Source of the DNA: Strongylocentrotus purpuratus | Lineage: Eukaryota > Echinodermata > Echinoidea > Camarodonta > Strongylocentrotidae | DNA: 64,000 nucleotides | NCBI RefSeq assembly: GCF_000002235.5 | Contig: NW_022145547.1 | Location: 802,001-866,000 of the forward strand | Direction: 5' to 3' | In this document: piece by piece, positions 24,701 to 30,412 of the stretch | Numbering within the stretch: the stretch's first letter is position 1 | Layout of the letters: every line of letters starts with the position of its first letter | The notes under the pieces: generated by a model | What the model was told of the DNA's origin: nothing | What the model saw: only the letters and a program-made list of their open reading frames with translations | The model's database searches: none | Position numbers and translations under genes: made by a program

Positions 24701-27349
24701 CTTCATATGTCTGTGCCTGACCTTGCTGTGTCTATACACGACATTTGTCATCATGATCTCTCTGGATACCATCAGAGATTATCGTGAGGTCCAAGCTGGA
24801 CCCTGTGGGTTCCTGACGGCCCTAGTTCACTACTTTGTTTTGTCTTCCATTGCATGGATGGGTGTGGAAGGATACAATACCTACCTCATCCTTGTGAAGA
24901 TCTTTAACACCTACATCCAGAATTTCATGACCAAGGCTTTCTTAGCTGCATGGGGTAGGATATTTGTTTATTTCAGTATTTTTTCTAGGAATAGTGCTGC
25001 TTATGACATGAATTGTTTGTTTTCTTCTCCATACATATAGATGTCTATATATCAGAAACCTTCGACCGACTTGTTTGAACTTATACATGTAGGGACTAAA
25101 AGTGTCCATAGAAACATGAGTTTGGCAAGGTGCGACAGCCTGCTCCGCTGCGATCAACCTTCTGCAATCAAAATAATGATGAATGGACGATCAAAGGAAA
25201 TTATTTTTATATCAATATAACAAGGAAATGTTTATTTTTCTCTGTTTATTAATGAACAAAATAAATCAAAAACTCTAGCAGGATGCATTAATTTCTCCAT
25301 GCTGACTGAATGGTCATTAATTATGGAAAGATCACATTAGGGCGGACTATAGTTCAACAGGTATCAACTAATAATGCACATGAATTAGTCAATTTTGCCA
25401 TTTATGTGTAATTTCTTCCTTATTATTATTGAACGACAATCGGCATGGCATGTGATGTGTTCAAAAGATGACTCTAAACCCCAGAAAGTATTATAATCGC
25501 GATATCTAATTCATTACACACAACAAATAGTGTCGCCATAACTGACGGAAAAAAAACTTGTGAGCTGGACAGCACAACGATATCATGTTCAAATATTTAA
25601 GAAACTAGGAAAGGAATAAGTTAGGCCCATGTCCAATGTAGGCGTATGATGAATGACTTATGAAAATGTATTTTTCTCATACACGTATGTCATTTCAGGG
25701 ATTCCTGCTTTCATCGTGGTTCTTACCGGAGCTATTGCTAGAGGCTCTTATGCTCATGATGATTTGTAAGTGGTAATACTTGAAAGTTGAGCTAGAATAT
25801 TGGATTTCATAGCATATGGTATACCTAATATATATGATCTTCAAATTTCAGATTCAGCAAAAATCACGTTTCTGTAACTTTATAGGCATTTGGCCGTTTG
25901 GTATCTCATGAGTTAGCAAGTATGCAATCATTTATGATCTAGAATTTGTATCTAAGTATCGCTTTCGCGGGTATGTGGTGTAATCCAAGCTCTATAAAGG
26001 CCACCAACTGAATTCAGTGACCACACATACTACAATATCAGATGCTTTTGGTAATGGATGGGACAATACAGCTTGGACTTGCCAAATTATACAATGGGAA
26101 ATAATGAACATGACAATTCTTCAGTTGAAATGATTTAAGGACCATGGACATTTTGTTTAACTATGCAAGCCAGTACTTGTTGATTTAATTCAGTCACTTT
26201 ACAAAATGCAAATTTACTATCAACAGCTGCTTTCTACAATTCTGGGCTCAAATCGGTGGTCTCCTGATTCCCATGGCCATCATCCTCCTCATCAACATTG
26301 TCATTTTCATTCTGGTGGTTCGACAATTGCTCCGGTCAGCCAACATCACTGGTCGGGTGAAAAGAGAGGCTAAGGTAGAACGTCGAGAGACTGTCCAACG
26401 CGTCCAGAACGCAATCTGCATCTTGCTCCTGCTCGGTCTGACCTGGGTTGCCGGATATCTTCTCTTGATCCCGTTTTTTAGTCAGGTAAAGCAAACTAGC
26501 TTCAAGAATAACTCCTTTGCGGTATATATCTCTTCTTAGAAGTATCTTGAAAGCTCAGTTATAATTATTAAATACACCAGTAATACCCATTTAGATGTTT
26601 AGTATCTGAAGAACATGGGAGAGAATGCCACATACCTAATTTATCATTTCTGAAATATTTGCGTTTAACAGGTGGCTCAGCCAATCTTCGTCATCCTTAA
26701 CTCCTTTCAAGGATTTTTCATCTTTCTACTCTACTGCGTCCGGAAGCCTCACATCCGTAAGAAATGGGGGTTAACTTGTTTCGACAACTTCCCAAGGAAA
26801 GAAGCAAGCTCTTCAAGCGGTGTGGTGAGCTTGTCGGCGCCATCCACGTCAGCTGGCATGGTAAGCAAATTGCGCCCTGTAACCTCGGGTAATTCCTTGT
26901 TGCCTACCAAAGACGACAATCCCGATCCTATGTGGATATTTAATCCGGCCTATGATGCTAGCCAGGTTGAGGAAGGGGTCACACCACCTATGAACACAGA
27001 TATCCAAGGTTCCCCCGAGAAACAGAAAAGGGACACGGATCGTGATGCAACAAGCACTGGTGTCGTGACGGTAAGTCTCCCTCTTAATGCATCTGTCAGA
27101 GGTGACGATGTTTCCTGCACCACGAATGCTGACACGGTCAGTGTTACTCTGGATTTAACTGATGTCAGAAAAGCTACTAAGGGCAACGATGATTTTGCTT
27201 CCACCAACAATGATGCTCCTGTTAGTCTCCCTAAGGATGCTGCGGATGGCACCATCCACAATGAGAGGAGTGATGATGTTGCTTCTGCAACAAGTGATGC
27301 AGCCGTCAATCTTCCAATGGATTTAACAGACGCCAGCAAAGGAAATTAG
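472..27349 (+). CDS. Adhesion GPCR with a Tie-receptor-like ectodomain (gene 1, 25 visible exons, 5' partial)
   Basis: The exons are 472-786, 1714-1956, 2236-2367, 3041-3196, 4929-5066, 5639-5677, 6277-6579, 7054-7371, 8107-8406, 10109-10402, 10801-11127, 11725-11862, 12929-13090, 13785-14035, 14592-14667, 18603-18724, 19528-19674, 20317-20502, 21959-22387, 22599-22763, 23319-23434, 24671-24954, 25699-25765, 26227-26485 and 26672-27349. Every junction keeps frame and the sum is about 1881 codons. Domain order is Tie2-type Ig1, Ig2, EGF x3, linker, FN3 x7, GAIN/GPS, 7TM, tail. Seen: exon ORFs, splice sites, matching phases. Known: Ig-Ig-EGFx3 followed by FN3 is the Tie1/Tie2 ectodomain plan, and GAIN/GPS plus class B2 7TM defines adhesion GPCRs. 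Inferred: the protein self-cleaves at the GPS and signals through a tethered agonist on the plasma membrane. The alternative is two separate genes split in the 14668-18602 intron. Phase agreement across it, and the same FN3 series in gene 2, argue against a split but do not exclude it. Confidence 0.85.
787..1713. other. Intron with an old SINE remnant
   Basis: No exon is seen. Bases about 1190-1410 resemble, in decayed form and on the minus strand, the SINE that is better preserved at 62830-63090 (shared string around 'gagagtggctaatgtagat' and the following 'attcgaatcc'). The rest shows nothing I recognise. Confidence 0.5.
1714..1956 (+). CDS. Gene 1 exon: second Ig domain
   Basis: An 81-residue Ig fold: ATILPEQTTLTVHEGEDVTL near the start, the W of FRWRFNGD, and the closing NQAGVYKCFVVGN. 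It parallels TIE2 Ig2 (ASFLPATLTMTVDKGDNV ... QDAGVYSARYIGGN). Acceptor TTTACAG, donor GTAAGT, phase 1 to phase 1. Confidence 0.85.
2236..2367 (+). CDS. Gene 1 exon: Tie-like EGF module 1
   Basis: Reads KCPAYRWGSECEHTCNECLN followed by GGKCDVDSGECVCPPGFNG and TTCEH. It corresponds closely to TIE2 EGF1 ([20 protein letters not shown], then DTGECICPPGFMGRTCEK). Eight cysteines in laminin-type EGF spacing. Phase 1 to phase 1; donor GTAGGT. Confidence 0.9.
2368..3040. other. Intron with a G-run and CA microsatellite
   Basis: Contains a G-run near 2440-2450 and CA/GT tracts at about 2490-2520 and 2585-2600. The short minus-strand ORF over them is low-complexity. Nothing else recognised. Confidence 0.7.
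3041..3196 (+). CDS. Gene 1 exon: Tie-like EGF module 2
   Basis: In the frame set by neighbouring exons it reads SNRFGQDGSFSCDSSGDD then CRGKLFCLPDPFGCTCAAGF and MGINCTT. The string CLPDPFGCTCA is almost the TIE2 EGF2 signature (CLPDPYGCSCA). Six cysteines are visible against eight in human TIE2. The acceptor used (ATAAG at 3040) is the only nearby one that keeps frame; a CAG at 3050 would shift it. Confidence 0.75.
3197..4928. other. Intron with no recognised content
   Basis: 1.7 kb of AT-rich sequence. A 76-codon plus-strand ORF at 3630-3860 shows no domain, splice context or composition that would support a gene. Confidence 0.6.
4929..5066 (+). CDS. Gene 1 exon: Tie-like EGF module 3
   Basis: Reads ECNPGTYGANCLQECHCSPR then NICTKDTGECIDGTACHEGW and TGVNCQ. 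It matches TIE2 EGF3 (ACHPGFYGPDCKLRCSC ... SPGWQGLQCE). Phase 1 to phase 1; donor GTGATT. Confidence 0.9.
5067..5638. other. Intron with nothing recognised
   Basis: T-rich and AT-rich sequence. The short ORFs here are extensions of the flanking exon or noise. Confidence 0.6.
5639..5677 (+). CDS. Gene 1 exon: short linker
   Basis: A 39-base exon, VRSSPIQDVDGDT, between a good acceptor (CTTTACAG) and a strong donor (GTAAGA). Phase 1 to phase 1, joining EGF3 to the first FN3. No fold is expected. It could be skipped without changing frame. Confidence 0.6.
5678..6276. other. Intron built from junctions of gene 2-like sequence
   Basis: Bases about 5840-5955 resemble gene 2 intron 1 near 48055-48180 (shared 'ttgtactgcgccatc'). 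Bases about 6142-6200 resemble gene 2 49433-49480, and about 6205-6276 resemble 52465-52528. Gene 2 carries four exons between those points (48608-49039, 49486-49800, 51442-51509, 51928-52159). Gene 1 lacks them all, so this intron looks like a deletion scar. Confidence 0.65.
6001..6141 (+). pseudogene. Stranded piece of an FN3 exon
   Basis: About 140 bases copy the interior of the FN3 exon at 8211-8352 (shared 'gatgttcctgtaatagatgc' and 'cagtctacgaactcaacgtc'), with scattered substitutions and no splice sites of its own. It sits inside the gene 1 intron 5678-6276. It is probably left by unequal recombination or gene conversion between repeats of the gene. Confidence 0.8.
6277..6579 (+). CDS. 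Gene 1 exon: FN3 domain 1
   Basis: A complete FN3 in one 1-1 phase exon: VSWELSSSLCSPDYYIIRYS in the B-C strands, then LVELEPYSRYKITVTAVNGA, the usual L-x-P-x-x-x-Y/Y-x-V core. Two extra cysteines (CSPDYY, LACQSP) recur in its relatives here. Duplicated at 52529-52831. Confidence 0.9.
7054..7371 (+). CDS. Gene 1 exon: FN3 domain 2
   Basis: APSNITNVRVNPERTSPTRL and GFTWQPFNCRNVNGVFWYYF, then LEACTVYELSINAGNR. Acceptor TTTAG, donor GTAAGT, phase 1-1. The first 127 bases differ from the gene 2 copy (53301-53618) at only two positions. The last 190 bases differ at about 33, mostly amino-acid-changing. Confidence 0.9.
8107..8406 (+). CDS. Gene 1 exon: FN3 domain 3
   Basis: FTSASAYATGNQLRVLWSVP, CHVDYYRVSYQLMSRKACQD, and LSDLEYYATYSISIIAVI: FN3 W, Y and L-Y-Y core positions are visible. 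An apparent ATG at 8073 lies in the intron. The true exon begins at the TATAG acceptor. The copy at 54386-54691 is 6 bases longer, in frame. Confidence 0.88.
8407..10108. mobile_element. Intron filled by a hAT-like element with internal tandem repeats (gene 1 copy)
   Basis: Holds about four units of a ~95-bp tandem repeat (8630-8950, core 'attacggtcagatgagcat' and 'gccttagggcccttggtggg'), a CT tract, a poly-G/C stretch at 9555-9615 and a right end ...TACGCCAGCG at 9277. The better-preserved copy in gene 2 (54834-56559) shows the left end CAGTGGCGTAAC. Here that end is missing between G-runs near 8465-8485. The overlapping Gly- and Pro-rich ORFs at 9473-9723 are shadows of the homopolymers. 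Confidence 0.6.
10109..10402 (+). CDS. Gene 1 exon: FN3 domain 4
   Basis: DPSAIESVSYTSTASALHLV, WEEPSCESLHGVFNRYEYEL and ITGLDACTEYRFRIRVVTT. Phase 1-1, acceptor CTTCACAG. The middle (strand C to E loops) differs strongly from the gene 2 copy (57382-57666), which is 9 bases shorter in frame; the ends are nearly the same. Confidence 0.88.
10403..10800. other. Intron, AT-rich
   Basis: Nothing beyond AT-rich sequence, with a short SINE-tail-like string near 10425-10460. Largely shared with gene 2 57667-58095. Confidence 0.5.
10801..11127 (+). CDS. Gene 1 exon: FN3 domain 5
   Basis: PGMPVITELTPHQEDSGTTG, LTVSWQPPSSPPCQPTHYEI and FNVLELRPNSEYRVFVRGRT. A clean FN3. The donor is the weaker GTTAGT in both copies. 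Only about five residues differ from 58096-58422. Confidence 0.9.
11128..11724. other. Intron with GT-rich tract and a copy-1-only insertion
   Basis: A GT-rich stretch (11135-11220) is followed by an insertion at about 11310-11455 that is absent from gene 2. The insertion has a tRNA-like head ('ctctcgtagcgcagt') and an ATT-rich tail, which suggests a young SINE-type insertion after the duplication. Confidence 0.5.
11725..11862 (+). CDS. Gene 1 exon: FN3 domain 6, first half
   Basis: DPTGPPTRSQSAYTKKRSIV, FYWEKPECGYRNGPISSYEV and ILSNSTG: strands A to C of an FN3. Donor GTAACC. The domain is completed by the exon at 12929. Confidence 0.88.
11863..12928. other. Intron with ATA microsatellite and SINE-tail fragments
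   Basis: An AAT/ATA tract at 12190-12212 is followed by 'tttatagggcgcc', typical of the SINE tails seen elsewhere in this window. A fragment at about 12725-12800 ('ggattcaaatcccaacacgg') matches the box-B region of the SINE at 59818. No exon. Confidence 0.55.
12929..13090 (+). CDS. Gene 1 exon: FN3 domain 6, second half
   Basis: GDVVYHGNVSARTGPGHVIF, DLIPYSNYSIMIRARNYELA and GEFGPAIWAQTDEA: FN3 strands E to G with the L-x-P-Y-x-x-Y motif. The gene 2 copy (60565-60717) is 9 bases shorter, in frame. Confidence 0.88.
13091..13784. other. Intron with A- and G-runs
   Basis: An A-rich run ending in a G-run (about 13332-13382). The rest parallels gene 2 60718-61459. No other feature. Confidence 0.6.
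13785..14035 (+). CDS. Gene 1 exon: FN3 domain 7, first part, with a GC donor
   Basis: PAPPIGVKLPSSDLESITVE, WMSPNPPLGRIIGYYILYWE and LDLRPDMNYSVQ. The open frame runs on for nine codons (ASVIPEGVF) to a stop at 14062-14064. The FN3 G strand (VKAETIRGVG) instead begins at 14592. The joining donor must be GC (TTCAG/GCAAGC), conserved in gene 2. Confidence 0.85.
14592..14667 (+). CDS. Gene 1 exon: FN3 domain 7, last strand
   Basis: VKAETIRGVGSPSPDPPVVR then ITSEG: the F-G strands closing FN3 7. Acceptor TATACAG, donor GTATGA, phase 0 to phase 1. Copied at 62308-62383. Confidence 0.85.
15105..15735 (+). repeat. Tandem array of ~115-bp units with CGCG palindromes
   Basis: About six units, each with 'gacgttttattaaattatta', 'cgattcgttgtaccgttctc' and a poly-C run followed by 'gcgcgaagcgcg'. 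The same unit recurs in reverse orientation inside the hAT-like element at 47082-47833, so this is probably a nested or truncated member of that family. Confidence 0.85.
15880..16215 (+). repeat. Further copy of the ~95-bp 'attacggtcagat' repeat
   Basis: Three to four diverged units of the repeat also found at 8630-8950 and 54970-55261. It is followed by a CT tract, a G-run and a right end ...TTACGCCAGTG near 16597, as in the other two loci. Confidence 0.75.
16600..17300 (+). repeat. Pyrimidine-rich minisatellite with poly-G breaks
   Basis: Three to four units of roughly 170-190 bp, each with 'ttgttggcggg' plus 'aactgat' and a long C/T tract, separated by runs of G. The long ORFs over it on both strands (Phe/Ser/Leu-rich one way, Lys/Glu/Arg-rich the other) are composition artefacts. 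Confidence 0.75.
17430..17870. other. GC-richer unknown segment with repeated 'cttcgtg'
   Basis: Differs in composition from its surroundings; the short strings 'cttcgtg' and 'catcgtg' recur several times. ORFs on both strands overlap and neither resembles a known family. Probably part of a repeat. Confidence 0.4.
17987..18230. repeat. Dispersed repeat ending in (caata)n
   Basis: Begins with 'caatacaatacaatacaata', then 'ttctatagcgct' and 'cacagcgctttaca', ending with 'ttccagagtcgcggagcaca'. The first part has the style of the 3' ends of SINE/LINE-type repeats in marine invertebrates. Class not resolved. Confidence 0.5.
18603..18724 (+). CDS. Gene 1 exon: start of the GAIN region
   Basis: TNEPIRRALCISDGINQSQW then QHVDNCGPFRNVTDILTEIA Q. 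The R-x-L-C...W...V-x-x-C pattern is typical of the segment just before or opening GAIN subdomain A. Phase 1 in, phase 0 out. It joins FN3 7 in frame. Confidence 0.8.
18725..19527. other. Intron, nothing recognised
   Basis: AT-rich. Short ORFs on both strands are unsupported. Confidence 0.6.
19528..19674 (+). CDS. Gene 1 exon: GAIN subdomain A helix region
   Basis: VIVSEENAGEVSQQVSSVTS and NIENITSDDITFVAEILSKI: amphipathic helices of the GAIN-A type with N-glycosylation sites. Phase 0-0. Confidence 0.8.
19675..20316. other. Intron, nothing recognised
   Basis: A 116-codon plus-strand ORF (19832-20182) covers most of it. It has no splice context and no recognisable domain, so I do not call it. 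Confidence 0.5.
20317..20502 (+). CDS. Gene 1 exon: GAIN subdomain A, continued
   Basis: ITESITSIASNIAQVETEDL, EAAEEESGAISKFVQAFEEQ and VEVADGGMLNIQQPNVAVQ. The last segment is the usual turn into the GAIN-B beta sandwich. Phase 0-0. Confidence 0.85.
20503..21958. repeat. Intron with ATA/ATT microsatellites and a duplicated fragment
   Basis: (CAA)n near 20625-20650, ATA-rich tracts at 20870-20970, and an ATA/ACA array at 21538-21670 that holds a duplicated ~50-bp unit. The stretches about 21263-21540 and 21671-21840 are diverged copies of each other on either side of the array. Confidence 0.6.
21959..22387 (+). CDS. Gene 1 exon: GAIN subdomain B
   Basis: 143 codons: VQRVPADDVMRGIVLSLAGS, then IIAQVNIPPSVLSVISSTAP and VRVSFYVFSTPALFISKSLR. 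These are the beta strands of GAIN-B (I-x-I-P then V-x-F-x-V-F). A basic site RFKR (22283-22294) matches the furin pattern R-x-K-R. Phase 0-0. Confidence 0.9.
22599..22763 (+). CDS. Gene 1 exon: GPS motif
   Basis: NPMCSFWDEEQEDWSQDGCV then VRCACDHLTNFAVIM. It has the four GPS cysteines, two tryptophans, and the cleavage tripeptide HL/T. TNFAVIM forms the N-terminus of the tethered agonist. All residues expected for autoproteolysis are present. Confidence 0.95.
22764..23318. other. Intron, nothing recognised
   Basis: A poly-C run at 23191-23203; otherwise plain AT-rich sequence. Confidence 0.6.
23319..23434 (+). CDS. Gene 1 exon: transmembrane segment 1
   Basis: DIHRQEDSLIEAYNIMTYIG then CCISIFSLLITLATYLWNK. 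TM1 follows the GPS directly, as in all adhesion GPCRs. Phase 0 to phase 2. Confidence 0.9.
23435..24670. other. Intron, nothing recognised
   Basis: 1.2 kb of AT-rich sequence with a short GA tract near 23762-23815. Confidence 0.6.
24671..24954 (+). CDS. Gene 1 exon: transmembrane segments 2 and 3
   Basis: QIFICLCLTLLCLYTTFVIM is TM2. VQAGPCGFLTALVHYFVLSS then IAWMGVEGYNTYLILVKIF is TM3, with the conserved disulfide Cys and the H-Y-F...W-M-x-x-E-G pattern of class B2. Phase 2 to phase 1. Confidence 0.95.
24955..25698. other. Intron, nothing recognised
   Basis: AT-rich. No supported features. Confidence 0.6.
25699..25765 (+). CDS. Gene 1 exon: transmembrane segment 4
   Basis: WGIPAFIVVLTGAIARGSYA then HDD, leading to extracellular loop 2. 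A 67-base exon, phase 1 to phase 2. Confidence 0.92.
25766..26226. other. Intron, nothing recognised
   Basis: Short AT-rich intron without repeats that I can name. Confidence 0.6.
26227..26485 (+). CDS. Gene 1 exon: transmembrane segments 5 and 6
   Basis: FCFLQFWAQIGGLLIPMAII, LLINIVIFILVVRQLL (TM5), then VQNAICILLLLGLTWVAGYL (TM6 with the class B2 G-L-T-W motif). The loop-2 cysteine that pairs with TM3 is present. Phase 2 to phase 0. Confidence 0.95.
26672..27349 (+). CDS. Gene 1 last exon: transmembrane segment 7 and cytoplasmic tail
   Basis: VAQPIFVILNSFQGFFIFLL is TM7, with the F-x-x-x-N-S-x-Q-G-x-F signature. The remaining ~190 residues are Ser/Thr/Asp-rich and hydrophilic. Three to four degenerate ~27-residue repeats end the tail (pattern D-D-x-x-S-x-T-x-x-A-x-V-x-L-P-x-D-x-x-D). 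The stop TAG is at 27347-27349. The tail resembles no signalling motif I know. Confidence 0.95.
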   Translation: MAQPIFVILNSFQGFFIFLLYCVRKPHIRKKWGLTCFDNFPRKEASSSSGVVSLSAPSTSAGMVSKLRPVTSGNSLLPTKDDNPDPMWIFNPAYDASQVEEGVTPPMNTDIQGSPEKQKRDTDRDATSTGVVTVSLPLNASVRGDDVSCTTNADTVSVTLDLTDVRKATKGNDDFASTNNDAPVSLPKDAADGTIHNERSDDVASATSDAAVNLPMDLTDASKGN

Positions 27350-27358
27350 AGCAGAAAC

Positions 27359-27462
27359 ATATCGTCGCTGTTTTCACGAAGTGACGGTAGTGAAAAAAAT
27401 TGCATTCACTTTGCGTTACGATTTTCCTTACTACCGTCACTTCGTGAAAATAGGGACGATAT
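27359..27462. repeat. Inverted repeat directly after the gene 1 stop codon
   Basis: Two arms of about 33 bases (core 'ttttcacgaagtgacggtag' and its complement at about 27429-27461) separated by about 35 bases, ten bases after the stop. Only two or three mismatches. Either a very short inverted-repeat transposon or a stable hairpin in the 3' UTR. Confidence 0.85.
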
Positions 27463-27975
27463 ATTCCAGTGGCACCATCAATTTTTCAAGGGCCACTGTC
27501 TCAGTTGAGTTTTTGACTATAGCGATGCATTCATTTTTACTGATTAAAAACGATTATGCTTATTTTTTAGCCACAAGAATGTCGTATTAAGAGAGCATGA
27601 TCGTATATTAGCATACTAGGCAGGGAAGGGGTGGGATGGGCGTCAGCTGAATCTCCTCTTTCCCCGAGCATCTGGTAATTACCAATATTCCGTCACCACA
27701 TATTCGGGAAATAGGTGATCAATTTGTTATATGTTAATATCTTCATTGTATTTCCATGACGAAATCATATCTCTACCTATATGGTAGTTTATCAAAGTAT
27801 TAATGATCATATACATTTGTTTTGAAGATATGTTGTGGTGTATTACTCAGAAAAGAGTGTTTTTGTAATTTTCTGGGAGAATATGCTAAAATGATGGTGT
27901 GATGTTTTTTTGTTTTGTTTAGTCATTTTTAAACATGACTTGATAAATATAGGTATTGCGAAAGGGATACTAGAA

Positions 27976-27981
27976 AATAAA
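27976..27981 (+). terminator. Candidate poly(A) signal for gene 1
   Basis: AATAAA about 630 bases after the stop codon. The composition downstream is not decisive and an ATTAAA at about 27543 is an alternative. Confidence 0.25.
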
Positions 27982-28053
27982 GGTTGCGTAGCTTAAATCG
28001 AGGTTCCCAAATTTCTGTCCACTTTTCTGACGTATGTGCAAAGGTTGAAAACT

Positions 28054-28123
28054 GTTTCCATTGTGAATAGAACCGGGTCACTGGCGGAGAACGCCAATGT
28101 CTTAACCAATATACCACAGGAAC
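28054..28123 (-). repeat. tRNA-Glu-like SINE head
   Basis: On the minus strand it reads 'gttcctgtggtatattggtt' followed by 'aagacattggcgttctccgc' and 'ggttctattcac'. Box A and box B-like strings and a GGCG/CGCC anticodon stem around CTC recall tRNA-Glu. The acceptor arms do not pair well, so it is a derived repeat and not a working tRNA gene. Confidence 0.6.
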
Positions 28124-29014
28124 GGGCCAGTGGCTTCGGATACACACAGATTCAATTGACAGACAGATAGACCAATCTCTAACCTTCATTTACTAATTCC
28201 TTTGTTGGGGAGGCGAGTTATGAACAAAATAAAAAGCCGCGTGACTCAGTTCGCTCCAAGCGAATGTTCTCAGATTCACGTATAACTTAGAATAATTGTA
28301 AACAGATGTAAGGAAATAACCTATACAACCGCTTTGGCGACTCTCTTGGACAAAATTATTCATGTAAAAGAATTTATGTGTTTGTCTACGTATTGTTTGT
28401 ATATATATATATATATATATATATATGTTTATGGAATTGATTGAATCATGGCCTAAGATCAAGTTTTACAATTAACAGATTTAAATCGATGTACCAAAAA
28501 AAAAGGATTTTTCAAAGTATGATATCAATTGTTGAGTAGTCACTTCTCTTTCATTTCTTTCTTCTACTTTTATTAAATTATGTCTTTTCTCTCTTCTCTT
28601 TCTCTCTCTCTCTCTCTCTCTCGTATCTAAGCGCATAGAGACAATTTTGTAATATGCGCTATATAAGAATTATAATATAATTATAATTTTGACTAATTAG
28701 AGGCCTAGCATCTCGACATATAAATTTCTTATCTGTTGATTACATGAATATACATGTAATATATAAGTCAGCAGCATTTGATTTTATGCTGGGAAAAAAT
28801 TTCTTCTTAGTTACCAACACTTAATCTGCATCTGCTGTTGTGTTTGTAACGCTTTCTAAATGTTAATAGGTTGAATGAAATATATCAATCTTTTTGAAAT
28901 AAATGCGTTCAAATGATGAAAAAATGCTGCCCTTTCGTGCAACTTTATGTCATGCTAGTGATATTGTACCTACACATAAATGAATGATAATGAGAAAGTA
29001 CTAGATGAGAGAGA

Positions 29015-29400
29015 GAGAGAGTACGTACGGTAATTCCGTTTGGAGCCAGAAAGGCGTTAACTCAAATGCTTAAACAAAGAGTTTACCCCCTTCTGGCTCT
29101 CAACGGAATATAATGATAAAAAGGGGGGTTGGGTTAGAATTTTAAAGACACCCTTTATCTGTGTTTTGTCTATGTGTATGGGGGTGGATGTTGAGGGGGA
29201 AAGTAATATTTTCCCTCGCCCTCCCATTGAACCAAAACAAAAACAGATTAGTGCTTCATACCCCCCCCCCCACCCCCTCCTACCCCCACCCCATCCCCGC
29301 TTATTTGCCGGCTGGCTTTTCGCCGCTAAATATTTTATCACATATTTGACCGAAAACAAATTGTGCTCCTTCCCCCCCCCCCCCCCCCTCCCCAAGACCG
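29015..29400 (+). repeat. Duplicated block, copy A
   Basis: Starts after a GA tract with 'ggagccagaaaggcgttaac', contains an inverted repeat ('ttctggctctcaacgga' at its other arm), then 'gacaccctttatctg', poly-C runs and 'ccggctggcttttcgccgct'. Copy B lies at 29870-30245. ORFs here are Pro/Gly artefacts. Confidence 0.85.
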
Positions 29401-29689
29401 ATCGGTCAAATTTTCAAATTTTGTGACACACACACACCCACACACACAATTCCTGTTACCCCCCCCCCCCCCCCCCCTCCCGCTAATTCAGAGGCTGGCT
29501 GAGCCGTTGCGAAATTTTCGGCGAATTTTTTAATTTGAACCCCCCCTTGAATAAATCCTGCGTACGCGCTTGCCCCCCCCCCCCTCGAGGACAGTTACCC
29601 CCACCACTGGTAAATTTACCCTTATAATAAGTTTGCTTTTATAATAGGGGTAGTTGTCCTTAGAGAGTGGTTAACTTCGAAGGTAATTT

Positions 29690-29880
29690 TCCGGGAGGAG
29701 AGAGAGAGAGATAGAGAGAGTGAGAGAAAGAGAGAGAGAGGGGGGGGGGGAGGGGTGGCAGTGTGAATAGATAAAGATGTGTACTACTAAAGTGAACGAG
29801 AAAGGAGAGAGCGAGAGGGGGCGAGGGGGAGAGAGAGAGAGCGAGAGAGAAAGAGAGAGTAAACGAGAGAGAGAGAGAGT
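29690..29880 (+). repeat. GA-rich microsatellite
   Basis: Long imperfect (GA)n with a G-run, between the two duplicated blocks. The Arg/Glu- and Ser/Leu-rich ORFs over it are artefacts. Confidence 0.9.
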
Positions 29881-30245
29881 ACGTACGGTGATTCTGTTTG
29901 GAGCCATAAGGGCGTTAACTCATATGCTTAAACAAAGAGTTTACACCCTTCTGGCTCTCAACGGAATATAATGAAAAAAGGGGGGGGGGGGGTTGGGTTA
30001 GAATTTTAAAGACACCCTTTATCTGCGTTTCATCTATGTGTATGGGGTGGATGTTGAGGGGGTAAAAGTAATATTTTTCCCCAATCTCCCATTGAAGCAA
30101 AACAAATTAGTGCTTTATACCCCCCACCTCCTGCTATCCCCACACCACCCCCGCTTATTTGCCGGCTGGCTTTTCGCCGCTAAATACTTTATCACATATT
30201 TGACCGAAAACAGATTGTGCTCCTTACCCCCCCCCCCCCCGCCGC
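29870..30245 (+). repeat. Duplicated block, copy B, with extra poly-C units
   Basis: Repeats copy A at high identity. From 30155 to 30412 the sub-unit 'ggctggc...cgccgctaaatatttt...' plus a poly-C run repeats about three times (near 30155, 30245 and 30360), a small minisatellite. Confidence 0.8.
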
Positions 30246-30412
30246 TTTTTCACCGGCTGGCTGGTTCGCCGCTAAATATTTTCTCACGAATTGGAAGGGA
30301 AAACAATAGTGCTCCTTAGCTCCCCCCCCCCCTCCCCCATCCCCCCTCTCCTCCGCTTATTCACAGGCTGGCTGATTCGCCACTAAATATTTTCTCACAA
30401 ATTGGGAAAACA

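Larger units (their letters stand above)
27350..29010. other. Gene 1 3' UTR and downstream flank
   Basis: Apart from the hairpin, there is a (TA)n tract at 28400-28425, a (TC)n tract at 28593-28623 and a tRNA-like SINE piece at 28054-28123. Possible poly(A) signals are ATTAAA near 27543 and AATAAA at 27976. I cannot fix the transcript end. Confidence 0.5.

Noticed and set aside
28054-28123. A functional tRNA-Glu gene
   Set aside because: The acceptor stem does not pair and the T-arm is altered; it reads as a SINE head.
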